Below are positions 8,420 to 17,304 of a stretch of DNA of 64,000 nt, in pieces (position 1 is the stretch's first letter; each line of letters starts with the position of its first letter). Under the pieces are notes generated by a model. The model was given only the letters and a program-made list of their open reading frames with translations. It was not told the DNA's origin and made no database searches. A program made the translations under genes and the position numbers. The stretch comes from Streptomyces sp. NBC_00878 (GTDB lineage Bacteria; Actinomycetota; Actinomycetes; Streptomycetales; Streptomycetaceae), in contig NZ_JAPEOK010000001.1 in NCBI RefSeq assembly GCF_026341515.1, forward strand, positions 5,208,001 through 5,272,000, read 5' to 3'.

Positions 8420-8974
8420 GTGTACTTCGCCGCACTGCTCGCGCGCACCGAAGACGGGTGGGAAGCGAGCGACACAGAGCTCGACGATGTGGAGACCCTG
8501 TCGGATCTGACCGACCTGGCCCGCGAAGCCTCGGTCGACGACGACACGGTGCTCGTCTTCATCGAGCAGGAGGACGCGTGGTTCGGAGTCGTCCGGGTGG
8601 ACGGCGAGGAGGACCCTCGCATCTACGTCTCGGACGCCGCGGCCGCTGCCCGTAGTTCGTACGGCGAGATCCTGCTCACGGACGAACTGCTCGGAAGGGA
8701 TCCCGGCGACGACGATGTCGCCGACCTGGACTCCCTCGACCTCGACGGCACGGAGGACGGTGAACCCGAGGACGAAGCCGACGCCGACGATGAGGAAGAC
8801 GTCGGCGCCACCGCCAAGGGTGAGGCCGTGCCGTCCGGACCCATCGGAGACCGCCAGGTCCTCGCCGACCTCGGCGTGGACGAGAAGGAACTGCTGGCCC
8901 TGGACAGCACCGACGCGCTCGGCGAGATCGCCGAGGTGCTCGGCGCGGCGGAGGTCCTGGAGACCGTCCGCTGA
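8420..8974 (+). CDS. tRNA adenosine deaminase-associated protein
   Basis: A 184-residue acidic protein starting at GTG 8420 (YFAALLARTEDGWEA), with GGGAG just upstream. Proteins with this N-terminus regularly precede tadA in actinomycetes and take their name from that linkage; no activity is known. The middle (about residues 95-140) is an Asp/Glu-rich disordered stretch and the C-terminus is a small helical domain. An ATG at 8399 is an alternative start. It ends 56 bases before the tadA ATG and is probably co-transcribed with it. Confidence 0.85.
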   Translation: MYFAALLARTEDGWEASDTELDDVETLSDLTDLAREASVDDDTVLVFIEQEDAWFGVVRVDGEEDPRIYVSDAAAAARSSYGEILLTDELLGRDPGDDDVADLDSLDLDGTEDGEPEDEADADDEEDVGATAKGEAVPSGPIGDRQVLADLGVDEKELLALDSTDALGEIAEVLGAAEVLETVR

Positions 8975-9030
8975 CTCCCCCGAGCGCCCAGGAGGAACAG
9001 GACCCCGTACGCGACCGCTGGCGGGCCGCG

Positions 9031-9462
9031 ATGCGGCTCGCCCTGGACGAGGCCGAACTGGCCGTCCGGGGCGGGGACGTCCCCGTCGGCGCCGTCGTGC
9101 TGTCCCCGGACGGCACGACGGTGCTCGCCACCGGGCACAACGAACGTGAGGCGACCGGCGATCCGACCGCCCACGCCGAGGTACTGGCGGTCCGCCGGGC
9201 CGCCGCGAAGCTCGGTGCGTGGCGGCTCACCGGCTGCACGCTCGTCGTGACCCTCGAACCCTGCACGATGTGCGCGGGCGCGATCGTGCAGTCCCGACTG
9301 GACCGCGTGGTCTACGGCGCCCGCGACGAGAAGGCGGGCGCGGCCGGCTCCCTCTGGGACGTCGTACGCGACCGACGGCTCAACCACCGCCCCGAAGTGA
9401 TCGCCGGCGTACTCGACGAGGAGTGCGCCCGGCTGCTCACCGACTTCTTCCGCGACCGCTGA
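9031..9462 (+). CDS. tadA: tRNA(adenine-34) deaminase
   Basis: A 143-residue zinc deaminase that converts A34 to inosine in tRNA-Arg(ACG); that substrate tRNA is encoded in this same window (33991-34063). The zinc and catalytic residues are visible: H-A-E in 'PTAHAEV' and the P-C-x-x-C of 'LEPCTMCAGA'. The frame is open upstream to a CTG at 8971 that overlaps the previous stop, so the native protein may start there with about 20 extra residues; ATG 9031 lacks a strong ribosome site. Confidence 0.92.
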   Translation: MRLALDEAELAVRGGDVPVGAVVLSPDGTTVLATGHNEREATGDPTAHAEVLAVRRAAAKLGAWRLTGCTLVVTLEPCTMCAGAIVQSRLDRVVYGARDEKAGAAGSLWDVVRDRRLNHRPEVIAGVLDEECARLLTDFFRDR

Positions 9463-9554
9463 CACATCCGCCGCCCCAGACGTCGGCGCACTGCCCACCC
9501 GGCGGCCGAATACGGATTTCGAAGCACGGCCCAACGTGGGCTAGGATCTCTCTC

Positions 9555-9639
9555 GGTAGCGTGTCCGAGCGGCCGAAGGAGCTCGCCTCGAAAGCGAGTG
9601 TGGCGCAAGTCACCGAGGGTTCAAATCCCTCCGCTACCG
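9555..9639 (+). tRNA. tRNA-Ser(CGA)
   Basis: An 85-base cloverleaf. The acceptor stem GGTAGCG/CGCTACC closes it, the anticodon stem CTCGC/GCGAG holds the loop CTCGAAA with anticodon CGA, a long variable arm marks it as a serine tRNA, and the T-loop is TTCAAAT. A -10-like TAGGAT lies at 9542-9547. Confidence 0.95.
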
Positions 9640-9644
9640 CTTCG

Positions 9645-9674
9645 GAAGGGCCCCGTCGAAAGACGGGGCCCTTC
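9645..9674 (+). terminator. Terminator after tRNA-Ser(CGA)
   Basis: A 13-base perfect stem (9645-9657 and 9662-9674) with a GAAA tetraloop starts six bases after the tRNA. Confidence 0.9.
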
Positions 9675-9718
9675 GTGCGTTCCGATCGTGCGTTCCGAAC
9701 TCGCCCTTTCTTGAAAGA

Positions 9719-9746
9719 TTGTCAGATCATCTGCCCGGGTTACACT
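9719..9746 (+). promoter_or_regulatory. HrdB-type promoter
   Basis: TTGTCA (9719-9724), a 16-base spacer and TACACT (9741-9746) closely match the vegetative consensus and stand 75 bases before the small membrane protein gene at 9821. Confidence 0.7.
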
Positions 9747-9820
9747 CTCGGCCGACAACAGGGGTTCCAACAGGCGCAGCCGGCAGACGCACCAGGCAGC
9801 AGGCACACGGGGAGGCCGCG

Positions 9821-10000
9821 ATGGCGGTGAATTCGAAGAAGATCGCTGTCTACGCGCTCGTGGTCTTCGTGCTGTACGTGATCATCACCGACCCCAAAAA
9901 TGCCGCCAAGTACGTCGAGATAGGGTTCGAGGGCATTTCGAACGCCGCTCAGGCCGTCGGGGACTTCATGACGTGGCTCGCCGACGGGGCCCAGAACTAG
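9821..10000 (+). CDS. Small membrane protein (59 aa)
   Basis: ATG 9821 is preceded by GGGGAGG. The protein has a basic N-terminus, one transmembrane helix (about residues 8-22), then an amphipathic helical tail. No function is known. It is driven by a recognisable vegetative promoter and its stop abuts the ribosome site of the next gene, so the two form an operon. Confidence 0.75.
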   Translation: MAVNSKKIAVYALVVFVLYVIITDPKNAAKYVEIGFEGISNAAQAVGDFMTWLADGAQN

Positions 10001-10008
10001 GAGTGCCC

Positions 10009-10302
10009 GTGATCCGCCACCTGGTCCTGCTCAAGCTCAACGAGGGTGTCGAGCGCGACGACCCGCGCGTCGTCGAGGGCGTCGCCGCCTTCCGCGCCCT
10101 CGGCGGACAGATCCCCGAACTGAAGTTCTGGGAGTGCGAGTGGAACATCACCGACCGGCCCGTCGCGTACGACTTCGCGATCAACTCGGCGGTCGAGGAC
10201 ACGGACGCGCTCAAGCGGTACATCGAGCACCCGGCCCACCAGGCGGGCGTCGCACTGTGGCGGGAGTTCGCCACGTGGGTGATCGCCGACTACGAGTTCT
10301 GA
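10009..10302 (+). CDS. Dabb-family (stress-responsive alpha/beta-barrel) protein
   Basis: A 97-residue dimeric alpha/beta-barrel protein. The family pattern is visible: 'IRHLVLLKLNEGV' first strand, 'W(E)CEWNI' middle strand, 'YDFAIN' and the C-terminal 'YIEHPAHQAG'. Dabb proteins are ferredoxin-like; some bind small hydrophobic ligands, but most have no assigned function. GGAG overlaps the preceding stop codon, placing the start at GTG 10009. It is co-transcribed with the small membrane protein and followed by a clear terminator. Confidence 0.88.
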   Translation: MIRHLVLLKLNEGVERDDPRVVEGVAAFRALGGQIPELKFWECEWNITDRPVAYDFAINSAVEDTDALKRYIEHPAHQAGVALWREFATWVIADYEF

Positions 10303-10323
10303 GCGCGCCCGGCGCACGCCCCC

Positions 10324-10355
10324 GGCCCCTCGCCTGAACGGCGGGGGGCCGTTTT
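10324..10355 (+). terminator. Intrinsic terminator after Dabb gene
   Basis: An 11-base stem (10324-10334 and 10340-10350, one G-U pair) is followed directly by GTTTT. Confidence 0.85.
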
Positions 10356-10501
10356 GCGCCCCTGAGCCCGCCTCGGGCCCCAACTCACGCTCAACACGGA
10401 GTTATGCGGTGCTTGCACACAGTGCACATGTCTTGTGATGCTATGACCGCTTTTGACGGATGAGTTGACGGATGTTGACCGACCCAGAGGTGGAGTTGAC
10501 C

Positions 10502-11446
10502 GTGCCGGCCAGTACTGCGCCTCAAGCACCGCCCCAAGAGCCACCGGCTCCACCCTCGACCCCAGCCCCTACCCCAGCCCCAGCCCCTGAACCCGCAGCT
10601 CCAGCCCATGAACCCCCGGCCCCGGCTTCCGCTCCAGCCCAGGAGCGCCTTCCCGACCCTCCGGAGGAGAGCCCGCAGCGCCGCCGCGGGGCCGACACCC
10701 GGGCCCTCACCCAGGTGCTCTTCGGCGAGCTCAAGAACCTGGAGCCCGGCAGCCCCGAGCACGGCAGGGTGCGCACCGCGCTGATCGAGGCGAACCTCCC
10801 GCTGGTGCGGTATGCCGCCGCCCGGTTCCGGTCGCGCAACGAGCCCATGGAGGACGTCGTCCAGGTCGGCACCATCGGGCTGATCAACGCCATCGACCGG
10901 TTCGACCCCGACCGGGGCGTGCAGTTCCCGACCTTTGCGATGCCCACGGTGATCGGCGAGATCAAGCGGTACTTCCGCGACAACGTCCGCACGGTCCACG
11001 TACCGCGCCGGCTGCACGAGCTGTGGGTCCAGGTGAACAGCGCGACCGAGGACCTCACGACGGCCTTCGGACGCGTACCCACCACCGGCGAGATCGCCGA
11101 GCGGCTGCGGATCACCGAGGAGGAGGTCCTGGCCTGCATCGAGGCCGGACGTTCGTACCACGCGACCTCGCTGGAGGCCGCCCAGGAGGGCGACGGGCTG
11201 CCGGGGCTCCTCGACCGCCTCGGCTACGAGGACCCCGCGCTCGACGGCGTCGAACACCGCGACCTCGTACGGCACCTCCTCGTCCAGCTCCCCGAGCGGG
11301 AGCAGCGCATCCTCCTCCTGCGCTACTACAGCAATCTGACCCAGTCACAGATCAGTGCCGAACTGGGCGTATCGCAGATGCATGTGTCAAGGCTGCTTGC
11401 CCGCAGCTTTGCCCGGCTGCGATCCGCAAACAGGATCGAGGCGTAA
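10502..11446 (+). CDS. sigF: SigB/SigF/SigG-family sigma factor, SigF type
   Basis: A 314-residue type-3 sigma factor. Residues 1-65 are a Pro/Ala-rich low-complexity leader, then region 2 ('[22 protein letters not shown]'), region 3 and region 4 ('[21 protein letters not shown]'). I start at GTG 10502 because GGTGGAG stands six bases before it; an ATG at 10472 is less well placed. The tandem arrangement with a second sigma gene and the position downstream of tadA match S. coelicolor sigF-sigN (from memory), so a late-sporulation role and anti-sigma control are likely but inferred. An inverted TGCAC repeat (10414-10426) lies upstream. Confidence 0.85.
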   Translation: MPASTAPQAPPQEPPAPPSTPAPTPAPAPEPAAPAHEPPAPASAPAQERLPDPPEESPQRRRGADTRALTQVLFGELKNLEPGSPEHGRVRTALIEANLPLVRYAAARFRSRNEPMEDVVQVGTIGLINAIDRFDPDRGVQFPTFAMPTVIGEIKRYFRDNVRTVHVPRRLHELWVQVNSATEDLTTAFGRVPTTGEIAERLRITEEEVLACIEAGRSYHATSLEAAQEGDGLPGLLDRLGYEDPALDGVEHRDLVRHLLVQLPEREQRILLLRYYSNLTQSQISAELGVSQMHVSRLLARSFARLRSANRIEA

Positions 11447-11690
11447 CCCACAGGAGCGAATCACTCCGAAGGCCTTTTCCTGACATTTCTTGGCCCAAAA
11501 ACTGTCAGACCCCTGTTTTCCAGGGCCTATTCACCCTCTCCATGTCGACATGTCACTACAGCGTGTTGCCGACATGTGACATTCTTCCGGTGACGCGTTT
11601 GCCGCAGCCCCACCTCCGGTATTCAGGTGGAGGCTGCGTTCCTTCGACGGGAGCGTCCGCCGCGACCGTCCGCGACCCAAAGGGGGTGGC
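11447..11690 (+). promoter_or_regulatory. sigF-sigN intergenic region with palindromes
   Basis: This gap holds CTGACA...TGTCAG (11480-11485 and 11503-11508), a perfect 12-base palindrome CATGTCGACATG (11541-11552) and a repeated CGACATGT box (11546-11553 and 11570-11577, exactly 24 bases apart). Boxes on one helical face, 115-145 bases before the next start, are plausible operator or activator sites. No terminator with a T-run is evident. Confidence 0.4.
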
Positions 11691-12590
11691 ATGTCCGCAG
11701 ACCAGGGCAGCTCGAAGGTGCTCACGCTCACGAAGAGCGAATCCGCGCCCGACGCGCTTCACAGTGGCGTTGTTGATGGACCGGCCGTCCCGGCCACGGA
11801 AGTCCCGGCCTTCCCCCCGACGACCGAAGCCATCGACACCCGCACCCTGTCCCGCTCCCTGTTCCTGCGGCTCGCCGCACTGGATGAGAACAGCCCCGAG
11901 CGTGCCTATGTACGAGACACCCTCATCGAGCTCAATCTGCCGCTGGTGCGTTACGCGGCCGCGCGATTCCGGTCGCGCAACGAGCCGATGGAGGACATCG
12001 TCCAGGTCGGCACGATCGGCCTGATCAAGGCGATCGACCGCTTCGACTGCGAACGCGGCGTCGAGTTCCCGACGTTCGCGATGCCGACGGTCGTGGGCGA
12101 GATCAAGCGGTTCTTCCGGGACACCTCGTGGTCGGTGCGGGTGCCGCGCCGCCTCCAGGAGCTGCGGCTGGCCCTCACCAAGGCCAGTGACGAGCTCTCC
12201 CAGAAGCTGGACCGCTCGCCGACCGTCGCCGAACTCGCCGCCGTCCTCGGCGTCTCCGAGGAGGACGTGGTCGACGGCCTCGCGGTCGGCAACGCGTACA
12301 CGGCGTCGTCGCTCGACTCGCCGGCCCCCGAGGACGACGGCGGCGAAGGCTCCCTCGCGGACCGCCTCGGCTACGAGGACACGGCGCTGGAAGGCGTCGA
12401 GTACCGCGAGTCGTTGAAGCCCCTCCTCGCCAAACTCCCGCCCCGCGAGCGGCGGATCATCATGCTCCGCTTCTTCGCGAACATGACGCAGTCGCAGATC
12501 GGCGAGGAGGTCGGCATCTCACAGATGCACGTCTCCCGCCTGCTCACGCGCACGCTGTCACAGCTGCGGGAAGGCCTGATCTCCGACTGA
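11691..12590 (+). CDS. sigN: SigB/SigF/SigG-family sigma factor, SigN type
   Basis: A 299-residue paralogue of the preceding sigma factor; the region 2 core is nearly identical ('[20 protein letters not shown]') and region 4 is '[21 protein letters not shown]'. AAAGGGGGTGG precedes ATG 11691. The order sigF then sigN fits S. coelicolor, where SigN controls aerial-hypha genes including nepA; a NepA-like candidate is at 48328-48639 in this window. The symbol rests on gene order, not a search. Divergence is greatest in the N-terminal 45 residues and in region 3. Confidence 0.75.
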   Translation: MSADQGSSKVLTLTKSESAPDALHSGVVDGPAVPATEVPAFPPTTEAIDTRTLSRSLFLRLAALDENSPERAYVRDTLIELNLPLVRYAAARFRSRNEPMEDIVQVGTIGLIKAIDRFDCERGVEFPTFAMPTVVGEIKRFFRDTSWSVRVPRRLQELRLALTKASDELSQKLDRSPTVAELAAVLGVSEEDVVDGLAVGNAYTASSLDSPAPEDDGGEGSLADRLGYEDTALEGVEYRESLKPLLAKLPPRERRIIMLRFFANMTQSQIGEEVGISQMHVSRLLTRTLSQLREGLISD

Positions 12591-12666
12591 GGCCGGACGG
12601 AGGGGTCGCCCATCAAGACCCCTACCGAGGCTTCATAATTGACGACCCGTCAGCCACACTGGCGCG

Positions 12667-13428
12667 ATGCGCCGACGAATGGGTCAGAAGTCGATTCGTG
12701 GTCGCCGAGGCACCCACAAGGGCACCTCGGCGACTGTCGTCTGCCTGGCAGCGACCCTCGCCGCCTGCGCAACCGACGGCAACAGCGAGGGTTACGTCGC
12801 CGTGCAGCGCCCCGCGTCATCCGGCGAGGCGGTGGCGCCCACCGGGGACGTGGAGTTGGTACCGCTGGAGGGGTCGACGGGCAAGCCAGGGACCGGTACT
12901 TCGGGGTCTCCAGGCAATCCGGGAAGCAAGAGCGCAGGCAGGAGCGCCTCGGCCGCATCCGGGCCGAACTCTGCGTCAGGCTCCGACGGCAACGGTCGTA
13001 CGACTCCGACGACGGGCGGCAACGGACCCGATACCGACTCCGGTGCCGCGAGCGGGAGTTCCGGCACGGGTGCGCCGAGCGGTGGCGCACAGGCGAGTCC
13101 CGCCGCTCCCGCGCGACCCGGGCCCGCCGTACTCGGCATCGGCGACCCTGAGCGGGAGCCCGCCGACAAGCGCTGGTGCGAGAAGGTCACCGTCGGTTTC
13201 CACAACACCGGGGGCACCGCGGTGCGTTCGGGCACGGTGACCTTCGGGACGCACATCATCGGGGCGCTCGGGATCGACTGGGCGACCGTCGAGTCGGCCG
13301 AGAAGCTTCCCGCGCCGATCGCTCCGGGCGCGCGGGAAGAGAAGACCTGGACGGTGTGCGTCGACGCGTGGCACGTACCGCTGGGCATGCGCGTCGAGAC
13401 GCGGGACGTGTCCGTCCGGTGGGAGTAG
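12667..13428 (+). CDS. Putative secreted/lipoprotein-like protein
   Basis: 253 residues: a basic N-terminus, a hydrophobic stretch ending 'LAATLAAC' (a lipobox-like cysteine near residue 34), a long Gly/Ser/Thr/Pro-rich linker (about residues 65-150) and a C-terminal beta-rich domain with two cysteines ('RWCEKVTVGF' and 'WTVCVDAW') likely to form a disulfide. The layout suggests a surface-anchored binding domain. No ribosome site is visible; CACACT six bases before ATG 12667 may indicate a leaderless start, and ATG 12682 is an alternative. Function unknown. Confidence 0.65.
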   Translation: MRRRMGQKSIRGRRGTHKGTSATVVCLAATLAACATDGNSEGYVAVQRPASSGEAVAPTGDVELVPLEGSTGKPGTGTSGSPGNPGSKSAGRSASAASGPNSASGSDGNGRTTPTTGGNGPDTDSGAASGSSGTGAPSGGAQASPAAPARPGPAVLGIGDPEREPADKRWCEKVTVGFHNTGGTAVRSGTVTFGTHIIGALGIDWATVESAEKLPAPIAPGAREEKTWTVCVDAWHVPLGMRVETRDVSVRWE

Positions 13429-13454
13429 GGCGCCGTGCGGTGCCCCCGCCTCGC

Positions 13455-13649
13455 CTAGCTGAACGCGAGCCAGGCGACGACGGCTACGACCGCGACGGCC
13501 ACGATCACGCCGACGATCACGCCGATGCGGGGACCCGCGGGAGCCGCCTGCTGCTGCCGGCCGCTCTGCGGGTCGTCGACGAACGCTCGGAACATCTGGG
13601 TGCTACCCGCGGGGTCGTAGTTGCCCTCGGGGCCCTGGGTGTTTGCCAT
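13455..13649 (-). CDS. Small single-pass membrane protein (64 aa)
   Basis: A hydrophilic Gln/Pro-rich N-terminus (about 40 residues) precedes a C-terminal transmembrane helix of Val/Ile/Ala, so this is a tail-anchored protein. ATG 13649 gives a compact product. No family is recognised. It converges with the lipoprotein-like gene, 26 bases apart, and is divergent from the MarR-MFS operon across a large inverted repeat. Confidence 0.65.
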   Translation of the reverse strand: MANTQGPEGNYDPAGSTQMFRAFVDDPQSGRQQQAAPAGPRIGVIVGVIVAVAVVAVVAWLAFS

Positions 13650-13816
13650 GGCCCTGGACTCTAGGTGCCGCTTCGGGTGAACGTCCACCCGGGTACCCCC
13701 TGGGACCGCCCGGAAAGGAACGCGCCCCCGCCTTCCTGCACCGCCCCACACCGTTGCCACCTGCCCGCGAACCCGGGTTGCCCGCGCCCCTGAAAGCCCC
13801 ACGTGACGCCCGTCCT

Positions 13817-14057
13817 GGGTTGCTCGCGCAGTTCCCCGCGCCCCTGGCGGGGGCCCGGCCGGTTGCCACCCACCGGGCCAAGGGGCCGCGGCGGGACGTG
13901 CGTCCGCAGCGTACGACGACACACGAACGCAGCCACCGTGCGGCAACCGCGCTTTACGTCACCGGCTGCGGACGCACGTCCCGCCGCGGCCCCGCACCCG
14001 ACAGACAAACGCCAGCCCCCACCCACCCAGGGGCGCGGGGAACTGCGCGAGCAACCC
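13817..14057. repeat. Nested long inverted repeat (241 bp)
   Basis: Two perfect arm pairs share one axis: an outer 31-base pair (13817-13847 with 14027-14057, including the GGGGCGCGGGGAACTGCGCG core) and an inner 28-base pair (13882-13909 with 13966-13993). The 584-base gap between 13650 and 14233 otherwise holds no gene. The outer arms belong to the GGGGCGCGGGG intergenic repeat family also seen near 6030, 6105 and 18335. The whole could extrude as a cruciform or form an RNA hairpin. Confidence 0.9.
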
Positions 14058-14126
14058 CCACCCACCCCGCAGCCGAAAACCCCCGCACACAAGCCACCCC
14101 ACCTGCGAGTTTACGTTCGCCAATGC

Positions 14127-14209
14127 TTGCCTTTGCCAAGGTTTTAGCCCCACAGCCCCCGTTTCATTTGCCTGTAGCAACCAACAGTTCTTATGGTTGC
14201 CTAAAGCAA
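14127..14209. promoter_or_regulatory. MarR operator sites
   Basis: Two 13-base imperfect palindromes, TTGCCTGTAGCAA (14168-14180) and TTGCCTAAAGCAA (14197-14209), lie 29 bases apart just before the MarR start, with a weaker copy TTGCCTTTGCCAA at 14127-14139. This placement fits autorepression of the MarR-MFS operon. Confidence 0.7.
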
Positions 14210-14233
14210 CAAACCAGGAGACAGGGAGGAGCA

Positions 14234-14674
14234 ATGGCCGCTCGACGCCAGTACGAGGAGTTGGCCCGGCAGCTCAGCGCCCTGGGCGCGGTGAAGCGAG
14301 GCCTCGGCCGGATGCTCCCGCACGAGTGCCCGACCGGCTCCGCCGCCGTACTCACCCTGCTGGACCGGCACGGCGAGATGCGAATGAGCCGCCTCGCGGA
14401 ACTGCTCGCCATCGACATGTCGGTCACAAGCCGCCACGTGGCACACGTGGCCGACCACGGCTGGATCAACCGCTCCCCCGACCCCGCCGACAAACGTTCA
14501 CGCATCCTCCGGCTGACCCCCACCGGCCGGGACATGCTCGCCGAACTCTCCGAGCGCCACATGAACGCGCTCGCCCACTACTTGGCGGACTGGTCGGACG
14601 ACGAGGTCGACCAGCTCAACTCCCTGCTCGAACGACTCCGCACCAGCTTCGGCGACTGCCGCCCACCCGCATGA
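14234..14674 (+). CDS. MarR-family transcriptional regulator
   Basis: A 146-residue winged-helix repressor. The recognition region is 'MRMSRLAELLAIDMSVTSRHV' and the wing is 'DPADKRSRILRLTPTGRDML', as in typical MarR proteins that release DNA when a small phenolic or drug ligand binds. GGGAGGA precedes ATG 14234. The MFS exporter starts 24 bases after its stop, and TTGCC-N4-GCAA operators stand in front, so it very probably represses its own operon. Confidence 0.92.
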   Translation: MAARRQYEELARQLSALGAVKRGLGRMLPHECPTGSAAVLTLLDRHGEMRMSRLAELLAIDMSVTSRHVAHVADHGWINRSPDPADKRSRILRLTPTGRDMLAELSERHMNALAHYLADWSDDEVDQLNSLLERLRTSFGDCRPPA

Positions 14675-14697
14675 CGCATCACAAGAAAAGGATCCCC

Positions 14698-17223
14698 ATG
14701 GCAACGACCACACCAGCCGGTGTGCGGGGCTCACACGCCAAGCACGCAGGTGCCGGAGGCGCCGGAGGCGCCGCCGACGGCGCTCCGATGACGCACCGGC
14801 AGATCATGGAGGCCCTCTCCGGGCTGCTGCTCGGCATGTTCGTCGCGATCCTGTCGTCGACGATCGTCACCAACGCCCTCCCCGAGATCATCGGCGACCT
14901 GGGCGGCGGCCAGTCCGCCTACACCTGGGTCGTCACCGCCGCGCTGCTGTCGATGACCGCCGCGACGCCCCTGTGGGGCAAGCTCGCCGACCTGTACAGC
15001 AAGAAGGCGCTCGTCCAGATAGCCCTGGTCATCTACGTCCTGGGATCGGCCGCCGCGGGCCTGTCGCAGAACCCCGGCATGCTGATCGCCTGCCGCGTGG
15101 TGCAGGGCATCGGCGTGGGCGGTCTGTCCGCCCTCGCGCAGATCGTCATGGCGGCGATGATCTCCCCGCGCGAGCGCGGCCGGTACTCCGGCTACCTCGG
15201 CGCCACGTTCGCCGTCGCGACCGTCGGCGGCCCGCTGCTCGGCGGTGTCATCACCGACACCAGCTGGCTCGGCTGGCGCTGGTGCTTCTACGTCGGCGTA
15301 CCGTTCGCGGTCATCGCGCTGATCGTGCTGCAGAAGACCCTGCACCTGCCGGTCGTGAAGCGGGACGTGAAGGTCGACTGGGGCGGCGCGTTCCTCATCT
15401 CCGCGGCGGTCTCGCTGCTGCTGCTCTGGGTCACCTTCGCGGGGGACAAGTACGAGTGGGTGTCGTGGCAGACGTACGCGATGGTCGGCGGCGCCGTCGC
15501 CCTGGGGCTGTTGTTCGTGCTCGTCGAGTCGAGGGCCAGGGAACCGATCATCCCGCTGCGGCTCTTCCGCAACCGGACCATCACCCTCTCCTCCATCGCC
15601 TCGCTCTTCGTGGGCGTCGCGATGTTCTCCGGCACGGTCTTCTTCAGCCAGTACTTCCAGCTGGCCCGGGACAAGTCCCCGACGATGTCGGGTGTCATGA
15701 CGATCCCGATGATCGGTGGCCTGTTCATCTCCTCCACCGTCTCCGGGCAGATCATCACCAAGACGGGCAAGTGGAAGGTCTGGCTGGTCAGCGGCGGTGT
15801 CCTGATCACCGCGGGGCTCGGTCTGCTGGGCACCATCCGGTACGACACGGACTACTGGCGGGTGGCCGTCTTCATGGCGCTGCTGGGTCTCGGCATCGGC
15901 ATGATGATGCAGAACCTGGTGCTGTCCACGCAGAACCAGGTGGCGCCGCAGGACCTCGGCTCGGCCAGCTCCACGGTCACCTTCTTCCGTTCCCTCGGCG
16001 GCGCGATCGGCGTCTCCGCGCTGGGTGCGGTGATGGCCAACCGGATCACCGACTACGTCAAGGACGGCCTGACCGGCCTCGACCCCAAGTCCGCGGCCGC
16101 GGCGGCCGGTTCGAGCACCGGCGGCAGCATCCCGGACATGGACGCACTGCCCGCGCCGCTCCGCACGGTCATGGAGAGCGCGTACGGACACGGCATCGCG
16201 GACGTCTTCCTGATCGCGGGCGCGCTGGCGCTGGTCGCCTTCTTCGTCACGCTGTTCATCAAGGAGGTTCCGCTGCGTACGTCGGGTGCTCTGGCGCAGG
16301 CCGCCGAGGCCTCCCCGGCCGAGACCACCCCGGCCGAGACCGAGGAGCGCGTCCCGAGCCGGGCCGTAGCAGACACGGAAACCGGAACCGGGACCAGCAC
16401 CGGGACCGAATCCAGCGCGGGCCCCGACCTCGACCCCAGCCCCACCTCCATCCCCGGCTCCATCGGGATCCCGGTGCGCGGATACGTCCGAGGCGCCGAG
16501 AGCGAGCCCGTACCCCGGGCCGCCGTCACGCTGATCTCGCTCGCGGGCCGTCAGCTGGGCCGCGCGGTCGCGCAGGCCGACGGCGCCTACGCGGTGGACG
16601 CGCCCGGCACGGGTTCGTACGTACTGATCGCCTCCGCCGACGGGTTCCAGCCGCAGGCCTCGACGGTCGTCGTGAACGGGGAGCCGCTCGCGTACGACAT
16701 CCTGCTGAGCGGGACGAGCGGGCTGTCCGGCACGGTGCGGGCGGTCGAGGGCGGGAAGCCGGTCGTGGGCGCGATGGTGATCGTGACCGACGTGCGCGGT
16801 GACGTGCTGGCCACCGGAACCACCGGCGAGCAGGGCGAGTTCGCCTTCGCCGAGCTGGTGCCGGGCGCCGTGACCGTCGCGGTGAACGCCTCCGGACACC
16901 GGCCGCGGGCCCTGCCCGTCGAGGTCGGCGGCACCGGCGTCACCCGGGTCGAGGTCGAACTCGTCCCGGGCGCGCAGGTCCAGGGCGTCGTGCGGGCACC
17001 CGGCGGGCCGCTGGCCGACGCCCGGGTCACCCTCGTCGACGCGGCGGGCAACGTGGTCGGCACCTCCACCACCGGGGCCGACGGGGCGTACGCCTTCGCC
17101 GACCTGGACAGCGGCGAGTACACGGTCATCGCGACCGGCTACCCGCCAGTGGCCACGGCCCTGACCGTGAACGGCACCGGCGTCGACGGCCACGACATCG
17201 AACTCGCCCATCCCGGCGAGTAG
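14698..17223 (+). CDS. MFS (DHA2) multidrug exporter with C-terminal carboxypeptidase-regulatory repeats
   Basis: An 841-residue fusion. Residues about 35-525 form a 14-helix DHA2-type drug:H+ antiporter ('ATPLWGKLADLYSKK' loop 2-3 motif; 'GATFAVATVGGPLLGG' motif C). After a Ser/Thr/Glu linker come three tandem carboxypeptidase-regulatory-like (beta-sandwich) repeats, each with a 'G..G.Y.f..l..G.Y.v...a.G' signature. Such domains usually lie outside the membrane and bind protein or carbohydrate; a function in an exporter is not established. AAAAGGA precedes ATG 14698. It is co-transcribed with MarR and followed by a strong hairpin. Confidence 0.88.
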   Translation: MATTTPAGVRGSHAKHAGAGGAGGAADGAPMTHRQIMEALSGLLLGMFVAILSSTIVTNALPEIIGDLGGGQSAYTWVVTAALLSMTAATPLWGKLADLYSKKALVQIALVIYVLGSAAAGLSQNPGMLIACRVVQGIGVGGLSALAQIVMAAMISPRERGRYSGYLGATFAVATVGGPLLGGVITDTSWLGWRWCFYVGVPFAVIALIVLQKTLHLPVVKRDVKVDWGGAFLISAAVSLLLLWVTFAGDKYEWVSWQTYAMVGGAVALGLLFVLVESRAREPIIPLRLFRNRTITLSSIASLFVGVAMFSGTVFFSQYFQLARDKSPTMSGVMTIPMIGGLFISSTVSGQIITKTGKWKVWLVSGGVLITAGLGLLGTIRYDTDYWRVAVFMALLGLGIGMMMQNLVLSTQNQVAPQDLGSASSTVTFFRSLGGAIGVSALGAVMANRITDYVKDGLTGLDPKSAAAAAGSSTGGSIPDMDALPAPLRTVMESAYGHGIADVFLIAGALALVAFFVTLFIKEVPLRTSGALAQAAEASPAETTPAETEERVPSRAVADTETGTGTSTGTESSAGPDLDPSPTSIPGSIGIPVRGYVRGAESEPVPRAAVTLISLAGRQLGRAVAQADGAYAVDAPGTGSYVLIASADGFQPQASTVVVNGEPLAYDILLSGTSGLSGTVRAVEGGKPVVGAMVIVTDVRGDVLATGTTGEQGEFAFAELVPGAVTVAVNASGHRPRALPVEVGGTGVTRVEVELVPGAQVQGVVRAPGGPLADARVTLVDAAGNVVGTSTTGADGAYAFADLDSGEYTVIATGYPPVATALTVNGTGVDGHDIELAHPGE

Positions 17224-17232
17224 TTGAGGACC

Positions 17233-17280
17233 CCGGCCCGTGGTGCGTGCTCTTGGTGGAGGGCACGCACCACGGGCCGG
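17233..17280 (+). terminator. Hairpin after the MFS gene
   Basis: An 18-base perfect stem (17233-17250 and 17263-17280) with a 12-base loop is followed by TTTC, 10 bases before the next possible start codon. It may attenuate rather than end transcription. Confidence 0.75.
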
Positions 17281-17304
17281 TTTCATGAGATGAGGTTGCT
17301 TGCC

